Source: Synechococcaceae cyanobacterium
GTDB lineage: Bacteria; Cyanobacteriota; Cyanobacteriia; PCC-6307; Cyanobiaceae
Assembly: GCA_947460085.1 (NCBI GenBank)
Contig: CANHGA010000073.1
Span: 1 to 9,164, forward strand
Length of the DNA stretch: 9,164 bases
Direction of reading: 5' to 3'
Position numbers and translations under genes: made by a program. The notes beneath the pieces are model-generated. The model was not told the DNA's origin. It worked only from the letters and a program-made list of their open reading frames with translations, and did not search any database. Positions 1-6,276 of the stretch are shown piece after piece; position 1 is the stretch's first letter; each line of letters starts with the position of its first letter.

Positions 1-1
1 C

Positions 2-256
2 ACCCATGCCCGCCTAGCCACCTTCACAACGGGGATGCTGTTTGGAGATGCCGCCTTTCTCTCGGGCCAGCGACGTATGGCCGACGTCGTCGCTGACACC
101 GATGGAGGGTGCTGGCTCCTCCATCGGCACGATTTCGATGAGCTGCGGCAGAGCAACCCCGATGCCGCGATCGGCCTGCTGACCCTTCTGGCCATGGACC
201 TTGGACAAAAACTGACCCTCTGCGGCCAGCAGCTCACATTAATTGAGCATCTCTGA
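2..256 (+). CDS. C-terminal fragment of a protein ending in a cyclic-nucleotide-binding-like domain (5' truncated by the window)
   Basis: The frame is open from the first bases and ends at TGA 254-256, so only the last 84 residues are visible. They carry FGDAAFLSGQRRMADVVADT, which resembles the phosphate-binding cassette of the CRP/cAMP-binding fold (usual form FGE-x-AL...R-x-A). The usual Glu is Asp here, so real nucleotide binding is uncertain. A hinge helix follows (DFDELRQSNPDAAIGLLTLL) and then a final helix rich in Leu and Gln. No helix-turn-helix follows, so this is not a CRP-type activator. Such C-terminal modules occur on glutaminase A and SulP-type anion transporters; which of these it is cannot be told from the fragment. 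The internal ATG at 35 is probably not the start, because homologous sequence continues upstream of it. The gene ends 35 bases before the preferred miaB start and runs in the same direction. Confidence 0.7.
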   Translation, partial: THARLATFTTGMLFGDAAFLSGQRRMADVVADTDGGCWLLHRHDFDELRQSNPDAAIGLLTLLAMDLGQKLTLCGQQLTLIEHL

Positions 257-278
257 ACACCTCTAGGCGACCGATGCC

Positions 279-282
279 GGAG
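279..282 (+). promoter_or_regulatory. Ribosome binding site favouring the second miaB ATG
   Basis: GGAG lies 9 bases upstream of ATG 292. It falls inside the coding region if translation began at ATG 274. Its presence is the reason for choosing 292 as the miaB start. The evidence is only spacing and complementarity to the 16S rRNA tail. Confidence 0.5.
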
Positions 283-291
283 ACTGGTCCC

Positions 292-1680
292 ATGACGGCG
301 ACACAACTCAGCGCCCCCTCCAGCTCTACGGGTTCGGGGCGAGGCAGCTACTGGATCACCACCTTTGGCTGCCAGATGAACAAGGCGGATTCCGAGCGCA
401 TGGCCGGAATCCTCGAATCCATGGGCTATGCCCCTGGCACCGACGAACACAGCGCCGATTTGGTTCTGTACAACACCTGCACGATTCGCGACAACGCCGA
501 ACAGAAGGTTTACAGCTACCTGGGACGCCAGGCCCAGCGCAAACGCACGAACCCCAACCTCACCTTGGTGGTGGCCGGCTGCGTCGCCCAACAGGAGGGG
601 GCTTCGCTGCTGCGCCGCGTGCCCGAACTCGATTTGGTGATGGGGCCCCAGCATGCCAACCGCCTCGACGTGCTGCTGGCCCAGGTGGAGGCCGGCGCCC
701 AGGTGGTGGCCACCGAGGAGCACCACATCCTTGAAGACATCACCACCGCCCGGCGCGACAGCACGGTCTGCGCCTGGGTGAATGTGATTTATGGCTGCAA
801 CGAGCGCTGCACCTATTGCGTGGTGCCCTCGGTGCGGGGCAAGGAACAATCCCGACTGCCGGGCGCCATCAAGCTGGAAATGGAGGGTCTGGCCGCCAGC
901 GGCATCAAAGAGATCACCCTGCTGGGTCAAAACATCGATGCCTATGGCCGCGACCTGCCCGGCATCACCCCGGAAGGCCGCCGCCAGCACACCCTCACCG
1001 ACCTGCTGCACCAGGTGCACGACGTGGCGGGCATCGAGCGGATCCGCTTCGCCACCAGCCATCCCCGCTACTTCACCGAGCGGCTGATCGACGCCTGCGC
1101 CGACCTGCCCAAGGTGTGCGAACACTTCCACATCCCCTTCCAAAGCGGTGATGACGACGTGCTCAAGGCCATGGCCCGGGGCTACACGATTGATCGCTAC
1201 CGCCGCATCATTGATCGCATTCGCGATCGGATGCCCGAGGCCTCGATCAGCGCCGATGTGATCGTGGCGTTCCCCGGCGAAACCGACACCCAATTCCGCC
1301 GCACCCTGGCCCTGATTGAAGAGATCGGCTTCGATCTGGTCAATACGGCGGCCTATTCGCCCAGGCCCAACACCCCTGCGGCCGATTGGCCCGGCCAACT
1401 CACGGAAGACGTGAAGGTGGAGCGGCTCCAGGAGATCAATGCCCTGGTGGAAGCCACGGCCCGCAGCCGCAGCGCCCGATACGCCGGCCGCACCGTGGAG
1501 GTGTTGGCAGAAGGCATCAACCCCAAGGACCCCAGCCAACTACTGGGCCGCACCCGCACCAACCGGCTCACCTTTTTCCCGGCCCTCAAGCCCGACGGCT
1601 CCAGCCACCAGGGAGGCGATCTGGTCAACGTGACGATCGAAGGGGTGCGTCCCTTCTCCCTCAGCGGCAAACTGGCCTGA
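292..1680 (+). CDS. miaB: tRNA-2-methylthio-N6-dimethylallyladenosine synthase MiaB
   Basis: MiaB is a cytosolic radical SAM enzyme with two 4Fe-4S clusters that adds a methylthio group to i6A37 of tRNAs reading UNN codons. From Met292 (462 residues) the N-terminal UPF0004 domain supplies cluster cysteines C27 (TFGCQMN), C63 (YNTCTIR) and C97 (VAGCVAQ). The radical SAM motif CNERCTYC gives C169, C173 and C176 and is followed by the family signature VVPSVRGKEQSR. A TRAM RNA-binding domain occupies roughly the last 65 residues and ends in PFSLSGKLA. Length is close to E. coli MiaB. An ATG at 274 lies in the same frame; I prefer 292 because GGAG at 279-282 sits 9 bases before it, whereas 274 has only a weak AGG. 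Starting at 274 would add six residues. The gene lies 33 bases before ddl and is probably co-transcribed with it. Confidence 0.95.
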   Translation: MTATQLSAPSSSTGSGRGSYWITTFGCQMNKADSERMAGILESMGYAPGTDEHSADLVLYNTCTIRDNAEQKVYSYLGRQAQRKRTNPNLTLVVAGCVAQQEGASLLRRVPELDLVMGPQHANRLDVLLAQVEAGAQVVATEEHHILEDITTARRDSTVCAWVNVIYGCNERCTYCVVPSVRGKEQSRLPGAIKLEMEGLAASGIKEITLLGQNIDAYGRDLPGITPEGRRQHTLTDLLHQVHDVAGIERIRFATSHPRYFTERLIDACADLPKVCEHFHIPFQSGDDDVLKAMARGYTIDRYRRIIDRIRDRMPEASISADVIVAFPGETDTQFRRTLALIEEIGFDLVNTAAYSPRPNTPAADWPGQLTEDVKVERLQEINALVEATARSRSARYAGRTVEVLAEGINPKDPSQLLGRTRTNRLTFFPALKPDGSSHQGGDLVNVTIEGVRPFSLSGKLA

Positions 1681-1684
1681 GTTT

Positions 1685-1702
1685 GGTCGGCTTCGGCCAG
1701 CC
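1685..1702 (+). other. Small UUCG-capped hairpin in the miaB-ddl spacer
   Basis: GGTCGGC and GCCAGCC can pair, with one C-A mismatch and one G-T pair, around a TTCG loop closed by C-G. The C(UUCG)G tetraloop is unusually stable in RNA. No T-run follows, so it does not look like an intrinsic terminator. It ends 11 bases before the ddl start codon, where a ribosome would bind. Any regulatory role is inference. Confidence 0.35.
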
Positions 1703-1713
1703 CTGGCGTCCGC

Positions 1714-2811
1714 ATGAGCACCACCCCCACCCGTGTCGGCCTGATCTTTGGGGGAGCCTCGGGCGAGCACGCGGTCTCGATTCGCTCAGCAGCCACCGTG
1801 GCCAGCGCCCTGGCCGGGGGAAGCAATGGCTCCCGCTACGGCGTGAGCTGCTTCTACATCGACCCCCAGGGCCGCTGGTGGGGCCCAGAGGTGGCCGATG
1901 CGGTGCTGGCCCAGGGCACCCCGGCTGGCCCAGGCCAATTGCCGAGCAGCCCGGCCAAACCAGGCTTTTCCGGCTTCCCCGCCGGCGCCGATGCCATCGA
2001 CGTGTGGCTGCCGGTGCTGCATGGCCCCAACGGCGAAGACGGCACCATCCAGGGCCTGTTCACCCTGATGCAGGTGCCCTTTGTGGGTTCGGGGGTGCTG
2101 GGCTCGGCGGTGGGCATGGACAAACAGGCCATGAAGGCCGCCTTTGCCGCGGCCGGCCTGCCCCAGGTGCCCTACGTCTGCGCTTCAGCGGGGGAACTGC
2201 GCACCAATCCCACCGACCTCATCACCAAGCTTGAAGCCCAGTTGGGCTATCCGTGCTTCATCAAACCCGCCAACCTGGGCTCCTCGGTGGGGATTAGCAA
2301 GGCCAGCGACCGCCAGGAGCTGTTGGCGGGCCTAGAAGCTGCGGCGGCCCTCGACCCGCGGCTGGTGATTGAACGGGGGGTATCGGCCAGGGAGCTGGAA
2401 TGCGCCGTGCGGGGGGGCGGCCACCAACCCCTACTGGCTTCCGTGTTGGGCGAAATCTGCTTCGACGCCGATTGGTACGACTACGACACCAAATACAGCG
2501 ATGGCAAAAGCCACACCGTGATCCCCGCCGTTGTGCCGGCGGAAGTCACGGAGCGGGCCCGCACCATGGCGATCCAGGCCTGTGAGGCCGTGGGCGCAAT
2601 GGGCCTCTCCCGGGTCGACTTTTTCTACGCCGAGGCCAGCGGTGAGCTCTGGCTCAATGAGATCAACACCTTCCCGGGCTTCACCAGCCAGAGCATGTAC
2701 CCCATGCTCTGGGCCGCCAGTGGCCTACCGCTTGAAACATTGGTGCACGAATTGATCGAAGGGGCGAGAGAATGGCACAAACCTGCTGAGAAGGGAGGAC
2801 CAGGGGCATGA
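1714..2811 (+). CDS. ddl: D-alanine--D-alanine ligase
   Basis: This cytosolic ATP-grasp enzyme joins two D-alanines to make the dipeptide that ends the peptidoglycan stem peptide. The 365-residue product has the full set of family marks. The N-terminal GGASGEHAVSIRSA (from residue 13) includes E18, the residue that anchors the first D-Ala. HGPNGEDGTIQG and VGSGVLGSAVGMDK follow, then the ATP-binding strand and loop KPANLGSSVGI from K184. YDYDTKYSDG marks the omega-loop region, and RVDFF plus LNEINTFPGFTSQSMYP (from L314) carries the metal ligands and substrate site. The length fits the longer DdlA-type enzymes. The ATG at 1714 has no clear Shine-Dalgarno sequence, and a small hairpin lies just upstream. 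The stop overlaps the start of the next gene in ATGA, so translational coupling is likely. No residues are missing, so the enzyme should be active. Confidence 0.95.
   Translation: MSTTPTRVGLIFGGASGEHAVSIRSAATVASALAGGSNGSRYGVSCFYIDPQGRWWGPEVADAVLAQGTPAGPGQLPSSPAKPGFSGFPAGADAIDVWLPVLHGPNGEDGTIQGLFTLMQVPFVGSGVLGSAVGMDKQAMKAAFAAAGLPQVPYVCASAGELRTNPTDLITKLEAQLGYPCFIKPANLGSSVGISKASDRQELLAGLEAAAALDPRLVIERGVSARELECAVRGGGHQPLLASVLGEICFDADWYDYDTKYSDGKSHTVIPAVVPAEVTERARTMAIQACEAVGAMGLSRVDFFYAEASGELWLNEINTFPGFTSQSMYPMLWAASGLPLETLVHELIEGAREWHKPAEKGGPGA
2793..2799 (+). promoter_or_regulatory. Strong Shine-Dalgarno inside the ddl 3' end
   Basis: GGGAGGA lies in the last codons of ddl, about 8-9 bases before ATG 2808. 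It is the strongest ribosome binding site noted in the window and fixes the start of the small membrane protein gene. Together with the ATGA overlap it shows that this gene is translated in its own right. Confidence 0.7.
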
Positions 2812-3218
2812 GTCATGGACTGCTGTGGCTACCTCTGCTCTTGGTTTTTGTGCTGCTGGCGGCCTTGGGCTGGCTGGAACGGCGACGTCAATCGCTGTTT
2901 CGCACCTGGGCCGAAGGGTCTGAACTGGCCAAATTGGATGGCTGTGGCGCCGCCCGGCTCGTGGATGGGGTGCTGAGCTGGACCCGCTTCGAGGCCGGCA
3001 AAATGCAACCGGAAGACTCCTTTGTGATCAAGCATTTGGAGTTGGTGGAGCTGCTCTCGTTGCATTCCGGCGAGGCTCCCCTCACCGATGAAAGCCAGGG
3101 CTCCTGCCGCCTGCGGCTGGTGGGCAATGGCCAGCACAAGGACCTGCCCTTTTCCGATGCCGACCGGGCCCGCCGCTGGATCGCCGAATTGATGGCCCGA
3201 TCCCGCTGCGAACTCTGA
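2808..3218 (+). CDS. Small single-pass membrane protein of unknown function between ddl and ftsQ
   Basis: I do not recognise a named family for this 136-residue product. Residues about 4-23 form one hydrophobic helix (LLWLPLLLVFVLLAALGWL) followed by ERRRQ, so by the positive-inside rule the C-terminal part is likely cytosolic. That part begins with an amphipathic stretch (FRTWAEGSELAKLDGCG). It then alternates short probable strands (DGVLSWTRFEAG, FVIKHLELVELLSL, CRLRLVG) and ends in a helix, DADRARRWIAELMARS. Strands capped by a final helix bearing a Trp recall PH-like folds, but this is only an impression. Coding quality is supported by the strong ribosome binding site, the 4-base ATGA overlap with ddl and the 7-base gap to ftsQ. 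Its position suggests a role near the cell envelope or the divisome, which is inference. Confidence 0.85.
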   Translation: MSHGLLWLPLLLVFVLLAALGWLERRRQSLFRTWAEGSELAKLDGCGAARLVDGVLSWTRFEAGKMQPEDSFVIKHLELVELLSLHSGEAPLTDESQGSCRLRLVGNGQHKDLPFSDADRARRWIAELMARSRCEL

Positions 3219-3225
3219 TCACCCT

Positions 3226-4071
3226 TTGGTCAACCAGCCCCCCCTATCGCCTGGAGCGGAGCGTCGCCGCCAACTGCGTCAGCAGAAACGGCAAGACCGG
3301 CTCCGCCACAGCTGGCGGATCCTGGTGTTCACGTCCGTCGCCATCGGCCTGGGCTATGGCCTGCTGCGCCAGGGCTGGATCCTTACCGGTGCCAGCCAGG
3401 TGGAGGTTGTGGGCAGCTCCCAAGTTGGGGCGGATCAGATCATTGCGGCCACCGGCCTGCGCTTCCCCCAACCGCTCTTGGCCCTGCAACCCCAAGCGAT
3501 GGCCATGGCGATCGAGGGGGCCCTGCCGGTGGAACAGGTGCAGGTAAGCCGGCTGATGGCCCCCCCCCGGCTGCGGGTGGAGTTGGTCGACCGGGAAGCC
3601 GTGGCCCGGGCCCAACGCCAAAGCGCCAAAGGCTTGGAGCAGGGCTACGTGGATCGCTTGGGCAATTGGATGTCGTCCCGTCAGGGCCAGGGGAGCCCCA
3701 ACCAGGCGGCCAACTCCCTGGTGGTGCTGGGCTGGCAGCAGCGGCTGCGGCCGGCCCTGGCGCTGGTGCTCGAGCAACGCCAATCCATCGGCCCCGATCT
3801 CAAGGAAATCCGCTTCGAACCGGGGGGCAGTCTCTGGTTGAAGAGCACCCGGCTGGGCCAGGTCCACCTCGGCCCCATTGATGGCCAGCTGGAGCGGCGG
3901 ATTGACGTTCTCCAGCAATTGAGCCAGCAACTGCCCGCCAAGATCAGGGGACGCCATGTGGTGTCCATCGACCTCACCGATCCCAACCAACCCGAACTCG
4001 GGCTGCCGGCCCCGGCCCCAAGCGGCAGGGATGGCGGCCCTAGCGCCAAACCACCATCAAACCGCGATTAA
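3226..4071 (+). CDS. ftsQ: Cell division protein FtsQ
   Basis: FtsQ is a bitopic inner-membrane divisome protein that links the early Z-ring to septal wall synthesis. The 281-residue product has a basic cytosolic tail (residues 1-31, many Arg and Gln) and one membrane helix at about 32-53. A POTRA domain starts near residue 57 (SQVEVVGSSQVGADQIIAAT) and continues to about RVELVDREAVA. A beta domain follows, and the C-terminus is Pro- and Ser-rich. The start is TTG 3226: an in-frame TGA at 3190-3192 closes the frame upstream, and no ATG or GTG lies between it and the membrane helix. There is no evident Shine-Dalgarno sequence, and the gap to the preceding stop is 7 bases, so coupled translation is plausible. 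A run of nine C at 3560-3568 lies inside the gene but the frame is intact. FtsQ diverges widely, so the call rests on architecture plus position before ftsZ. Confidence 0.88.
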   Translation: MVNQPPLSPGAERRRQLRQQKRQDRLRHSWRILVFTSVAIGLGYGLLRQGWILTGASQVEVVGSSQVGADQIIAATGLRFPQPLLALQPQAMAMAIEGALPVEQVQVSRLMAPPRLRVELVDREAVARAQRQSAKGLEQGYVDRLGNWMSSRQGQGSPNQAANSLVVLGWQQRLRPALALVLEQRQSIGPDLKEIRFEPGGSLWLKSTRLGQVHLGPIDGQLERRIDVLQQLSQQLPAKIRGRHVVSIDLTDPNQPELGLPAPAPSGRDGGPSAKPPSNRD

Positions 4072-4118
4072 CCCTGGCTCCAAAGAAAATGGTGCTAAAT
4101 GACCTGGTGTGACATCGC

Positions 4119-4131
4119 TCGGGGCCCCCGA
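4119..4131 (+). other. GC-rich hairpin in the ftsZ leader
   Basis: TCGGG and CCCGA can form a 5-base-pair stem around GCC. It lies 17 bases before the ftsZ ATG in the 77-base ftsQ-ftsZ spacer. No T-run follows, so it does not look like a terminator. I could not find a convincing promoter in this spacer: no well-spaced -35/-10 pair is visible. Confidence 0.3.
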
Positions 4132-4148
4132 TCCCCATCGCCGACATA

Positions 4149-5288
4149 ATGCAGTCACAGAACGTTTCGCCGCAGATCGACGGCATCCCAGAAGCCATGG
4201 TGGAAAGCACGCCCCAGCCCAATGGCATCACCCCGAGCCAAACCGCCCGTATTGAGGTGATCGGCGTGGGTGGAGGCGGCAGCAATGCGGTCAACCGCAT
4301 GATCGCGTCCGACCTGCAGGGGGTGGGCTACCGGGTGCTCAATACCGATGCCCAGGCCCTGATCCAATCCTCCGCCCTGAAGCGCATCCAACTGGGCCAG
4401 AAACTCACTCGGGGCTTGGGGGCAGGCGGCAACCCGGTGATTGGTCAAAAAGCGGCGGAAGAATCCCGCGCCGAACTGATCGAATCCCTGCAGGGCGCCG
4501 ACCTGGTGTTCATCGCCGCGGGCATGGGTGGGGGCACCGGCACCGGCGCCGCCCCAATCCTGGCCGAGGTGGCCAAGGAAGTGGGCGCCCTCACCGTGGG
4601 CATTGTCACCAAGCCCTTTGGTTTTGAAGGCCGCAAGCGTCTGCGCCAAGCCGAAGAGGGCATTGCCCGGCTGGCCGAATCGGTGGACACCCTGATTGTC
4701 ATCCCCAACGACCGCCTACGGGATGCGATTGCCGGCGCTCCGCTCAATGAGGCCTTCCGCGCCGCCGATGACGTGCTGCGCATGGGTGTGAAGGGCATCA
4801 GCGACATCATCACCAAGCCAGGCCTGGTGAACGTCGACTTTGCCGACGTGCGTTCGGTGATGGCCGATGCCGGCACCGCCCTCCTGGGCATTGGCGTGGG
4901 TTCGGGCCGCTCCCGGGCCAGCGAAGCCGCCCAGGCAGCCATGAGTAGCCCCCTGCTGGAATCGGCCCGCATCGACGGCGCCAAAGGCTGTGTGATCAAC
5001 ATCAGCGGCGGCAAGGACATGACCCTCGAGGACATGACCACCGCCTCCGAGGTGATTTACGACGTGGTGGATCCCGATGCCAACATCATTGTGGGCGCCG
5101 TGATCGACGAAAAACTCGAGGGCGAGATCCACGTCACCGTGATTGCCACTGGCTTCGAAAGCGGCACCCCCTACCGCAACGAGCGCAAGGCCATGACCTT
5201 CACCAACACCTTTGCCCAACTGGCCGAGGAGCGCGGCGCCAAGATCCCTCCCTTCCTGCTCAACCGTCAGAACAAAGACGCTGAGTAA
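4149..5288 (+). CDS. ftsZ: Cell division protein FtsZ
   Basis: FtsZ is the tubulin-like GTPase that polymerises into the Z-ring at mid-cell and recruits the divisome. The 379-residue product has a variable N-terminal tail (about 1-33) and then ARIEVIGVGGGGSNAVNRMI. The tubulin signature GGGTGTG is at 127-133, and the T7 catalytic loop NVDFADV at 228-234 supplies the Asp that activates GTP hydrolysis in the neighbouring subunit. The globular core ends near VTVIATGFE (337). A short linker of about 28 residues leads to the conserved C-terminal peptide IPPFLLNRQ (366-374), the binding site for membrane tethers and regulators. No Shine-Dalgarno sequence precedes ATG 4149, and an in-frame ATG at 4197 would also keep the whole core, so the exact N-terminus is uncertain. 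The gene follows ftsQ by 77 bases, and its 3' end converges on the SRP RNA gene. Confidence 0.97.
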   Translation: MQSQNVSPQIDGIPEAMVESTPQPNGITPSQTARIEVIGVGGGGSNAVNRMIASDLQGVGYRVLNTDAQALIQSSALKRIQLGQKLTRGLGAGGNPVIGQKAAEESRAELIESLQGADLVFIAAGMGGGTGTGAAPILAEVAKEVGALTVGIVTKPFGFEGRKRLRQAEEGIARLAESVDTLIVIPNDRLRDAIAGAPLNEAFRAADDVLRMGVKGISDIITKPGLVNVDFADVRSVMADAGTALLGIGVGSGRSRASEAAQAAMSSPLLESARIDGAKGCVINISGGKDMTLEDMTTASEVIYDVVDPDANIIVGAVIDEKLEGEIHVTVIATGFESGTPYRNERKAMTFTNTFAQLAEERGAKIPPFLLNRQNKDAE

Positions 5289-5314
5289 GCCAGCAGCCGA
5301 TTTTTGAAGAGGGT

Positions 5315-5408
5315 GACCCGGAATCCACGCCTGCCTTGAGCATCCCGTGTGGCTGCTACCTTCCGGTCCTGACCAGATTTAGGCGTCAGGGCCGCGTGGG
5401 TCCGAGTC
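5315..5408 (-). ncRNA. ffs: Signal recognition particle RNA, small bacterial (4.5S) type
   Basis: Read on the minus strand, the region contains GGTCAGGACCGGAAGGTAGC continuing into AGCC, which matches the conserved domain IV apical hairpin of bacterial SRP RNA with its GGAA tetraloop and the internal loop bound by Ffh. The flanks pair as expected for the long rod: GACTCGG at the 5' end with CCGGGTC at the 3' end, and CCACGC with GCGTGG, giving a molecule of about 94 nucleotides. The ends are set from this pairing and may be off by a few bases. The RNA binds Ffh to target ribosomes making membrane proteins. It is convergent with ftsZ and divergent from panB. No T-rich terminator is visible just after the 3' end. 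Confidence 0.92.
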
Positions 5409-5414
5409 GTGTAG

Positions 5415-5420
5415 ATGCTA
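5415..5420 (-). promoter_or_regulatory. Probable -10 box of the SRP RNA gene
   Basis: TAGCAT on the minus strand lies six bases before the predicted 5' end of the RNA at 5408. It matches the TATAAT consensus at four of six positions, and the spacing suits a housekeeping sigma factor. No good -35 box is seen about 17 bases further upstream, which would fall around 5438-5443, just before the panB start. Confidence 0.45.
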
Positions 5421-5448
5421 GCAATGGCTTCCCCCGAACCTGCTGGTC

Positions 5449-6276
5449 TTGCCCCTGCGCCCCGCTGATCTCGCCAGCCGCAAACAGGCGGGCCTGCCGA
5501 TCAGTGTGCTGACGGCCTGGGATGCCCTCTCAGCCGCCGTCGTCACCGAAGCCGGCGCCGACGCCATCCTGGTGGGCGACTCCCTGGCCATGGTGGTTCT
5601 GGGCCACAGCACCACCCTGCCGGTCACCCTCGACGAGATGCTGCACCACTGCCGTGCCGCCGGCCGGGGCATGGCCGCTGCAGCCCAGGCCCAGCAGCCC
5701 CTGTTGATCTGCGATCTCCCGTTTCTCTCCTACCAATGCAGTCCGGATGAGGCCGTGGCCGCGGCCGGCCGGGTGCTCAAGGAAACCCCTGCGGCTGCGG
5801 TGAAGCTCGAGGGGGCGGAGCCCGAAACCCTTGCCGTGATCGATCGCCTGGTGCGCAGCGGCATCCCGGTGATGGGGCACATCGGCCTGACCCCCCAATC
5901 CGTCCACCAACTGGGCTACCGCCGCCAGGGCAACACCGCAGCCAGCCAGGAAGCCCTCAAGCGCCAGGCCTTGGCCCTGGAGCAGGCCGGTTGCTTTGCG
6001 CTGGTGCTCGAGCACATCCCGAGCGAGCTGGCCGGGGAACTGCAGCAAAGCCTGGCCATCCCGGTGATCGGCATTGGGGCTGGCGAGCGCTGTGACGGCC
6101 AGGTGCGCGTCACCGCCGACCTCCTCGGCCTCACGAGCCGCCAACCCCCGTTCAGCCCGCCTTTGATCCCAGGGCGGGCCCTAGGGGCAGAAGCCCTGCG
6201 CGGCTGGATTGCGGGGCTGGGCCATCCAGCTGCTCCTGCCACCAAGCCAGCAGCTCCCGCAGCACCGAATTGCTAA
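5449..6276 (+). CDS. panB: 3-methyl-2-oxobutanoate hydroxymethyltransferase (ketopantoate hydroxymethyltransferase)
   Basis: PanB transfers a hydroxymethyl group from methylene-tetrahydrofolate to 2-oxoisovalerate, the first committed step of pantothenate and coenzyme A synthesis. The 275-residue TIM barrel shows VGDS with metal ligand D44, CDLPF with D89, VKLEG with K119 and E121, GHIGLTPQSV, the probable catalytic Glu in LVLEHIP (E189), and IGIGAGERCDGQV followed by DLLGLTSRQPPF. The start is uncertain. The frame is closed by TAG 5419-5421 and has no ATG before the conserved RPADL motif, so TTG 5449 is used here; CTG 5455 would align better with the usual M-R-P start. No Shine-Dalgarno sequence is visible. 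The last 125 bases overlap the 3' end of the opposite-strand hemW gene, including the conserved PanB C-terminal helix region, so both frames are constrained. The tail is Ala- and Pro-rich. Confidence 0.93.
   Translation: MPLRPADLASRKQAGLPISVLTAWDALSAAVVTEAGADAILVGDSLAMVVLGHSTTLPVTLDEMLHHCRAAGRGMAAAAQAQQPLLICDLPFLSYQCSPDEAVAAAGRVLKETPAAAVKLEGAEPETLAVIDRLVRSGIPVMGHIGLTPQSVHQLGYRRQGNTAASQEALKRQALALEQAGCFALVLEHIPSELAGELQQSLAIPVIGIGAGERCDGQVRVTADLLGLTSRQPPFSPPLIPGRALGAEALRGWIAGLGHPAAPATKPAAPAAPNC

Noticed and set aside
1386..2234. Long plus-strand open frame of 282 codons across the miaB-ddl junction
   Set aside because: It is a frame shadow: the product is rich in Gly, Arg, Pro and His, has no domain, and lies wholly over two clear genes in another frame.
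3244..3990. 248-codon minus-strand open frame opposite ftsQ
   Set aside because: Its composition is typical of antisense translation of a GC-rich gene (many Gln, Gly, His, Leu), it has no recognisable motif and no ribosome binding site, and ftsQ explains the DNA.
4155..5219. Three long minus-strand open frames opposite ftsZ (164, 198 and 167 codons)
   Set aside because: They overlap one another and a certain ftsZ, and show no domain or start signal. High GC makes such frames common.
5280..5305. Possible intrinsic terminator after ftsZ (GCTG...CAGC then TTTTT)
   Set aside because: The stem is only four pairs and is separated from the T-run by several bases, too weak to call.
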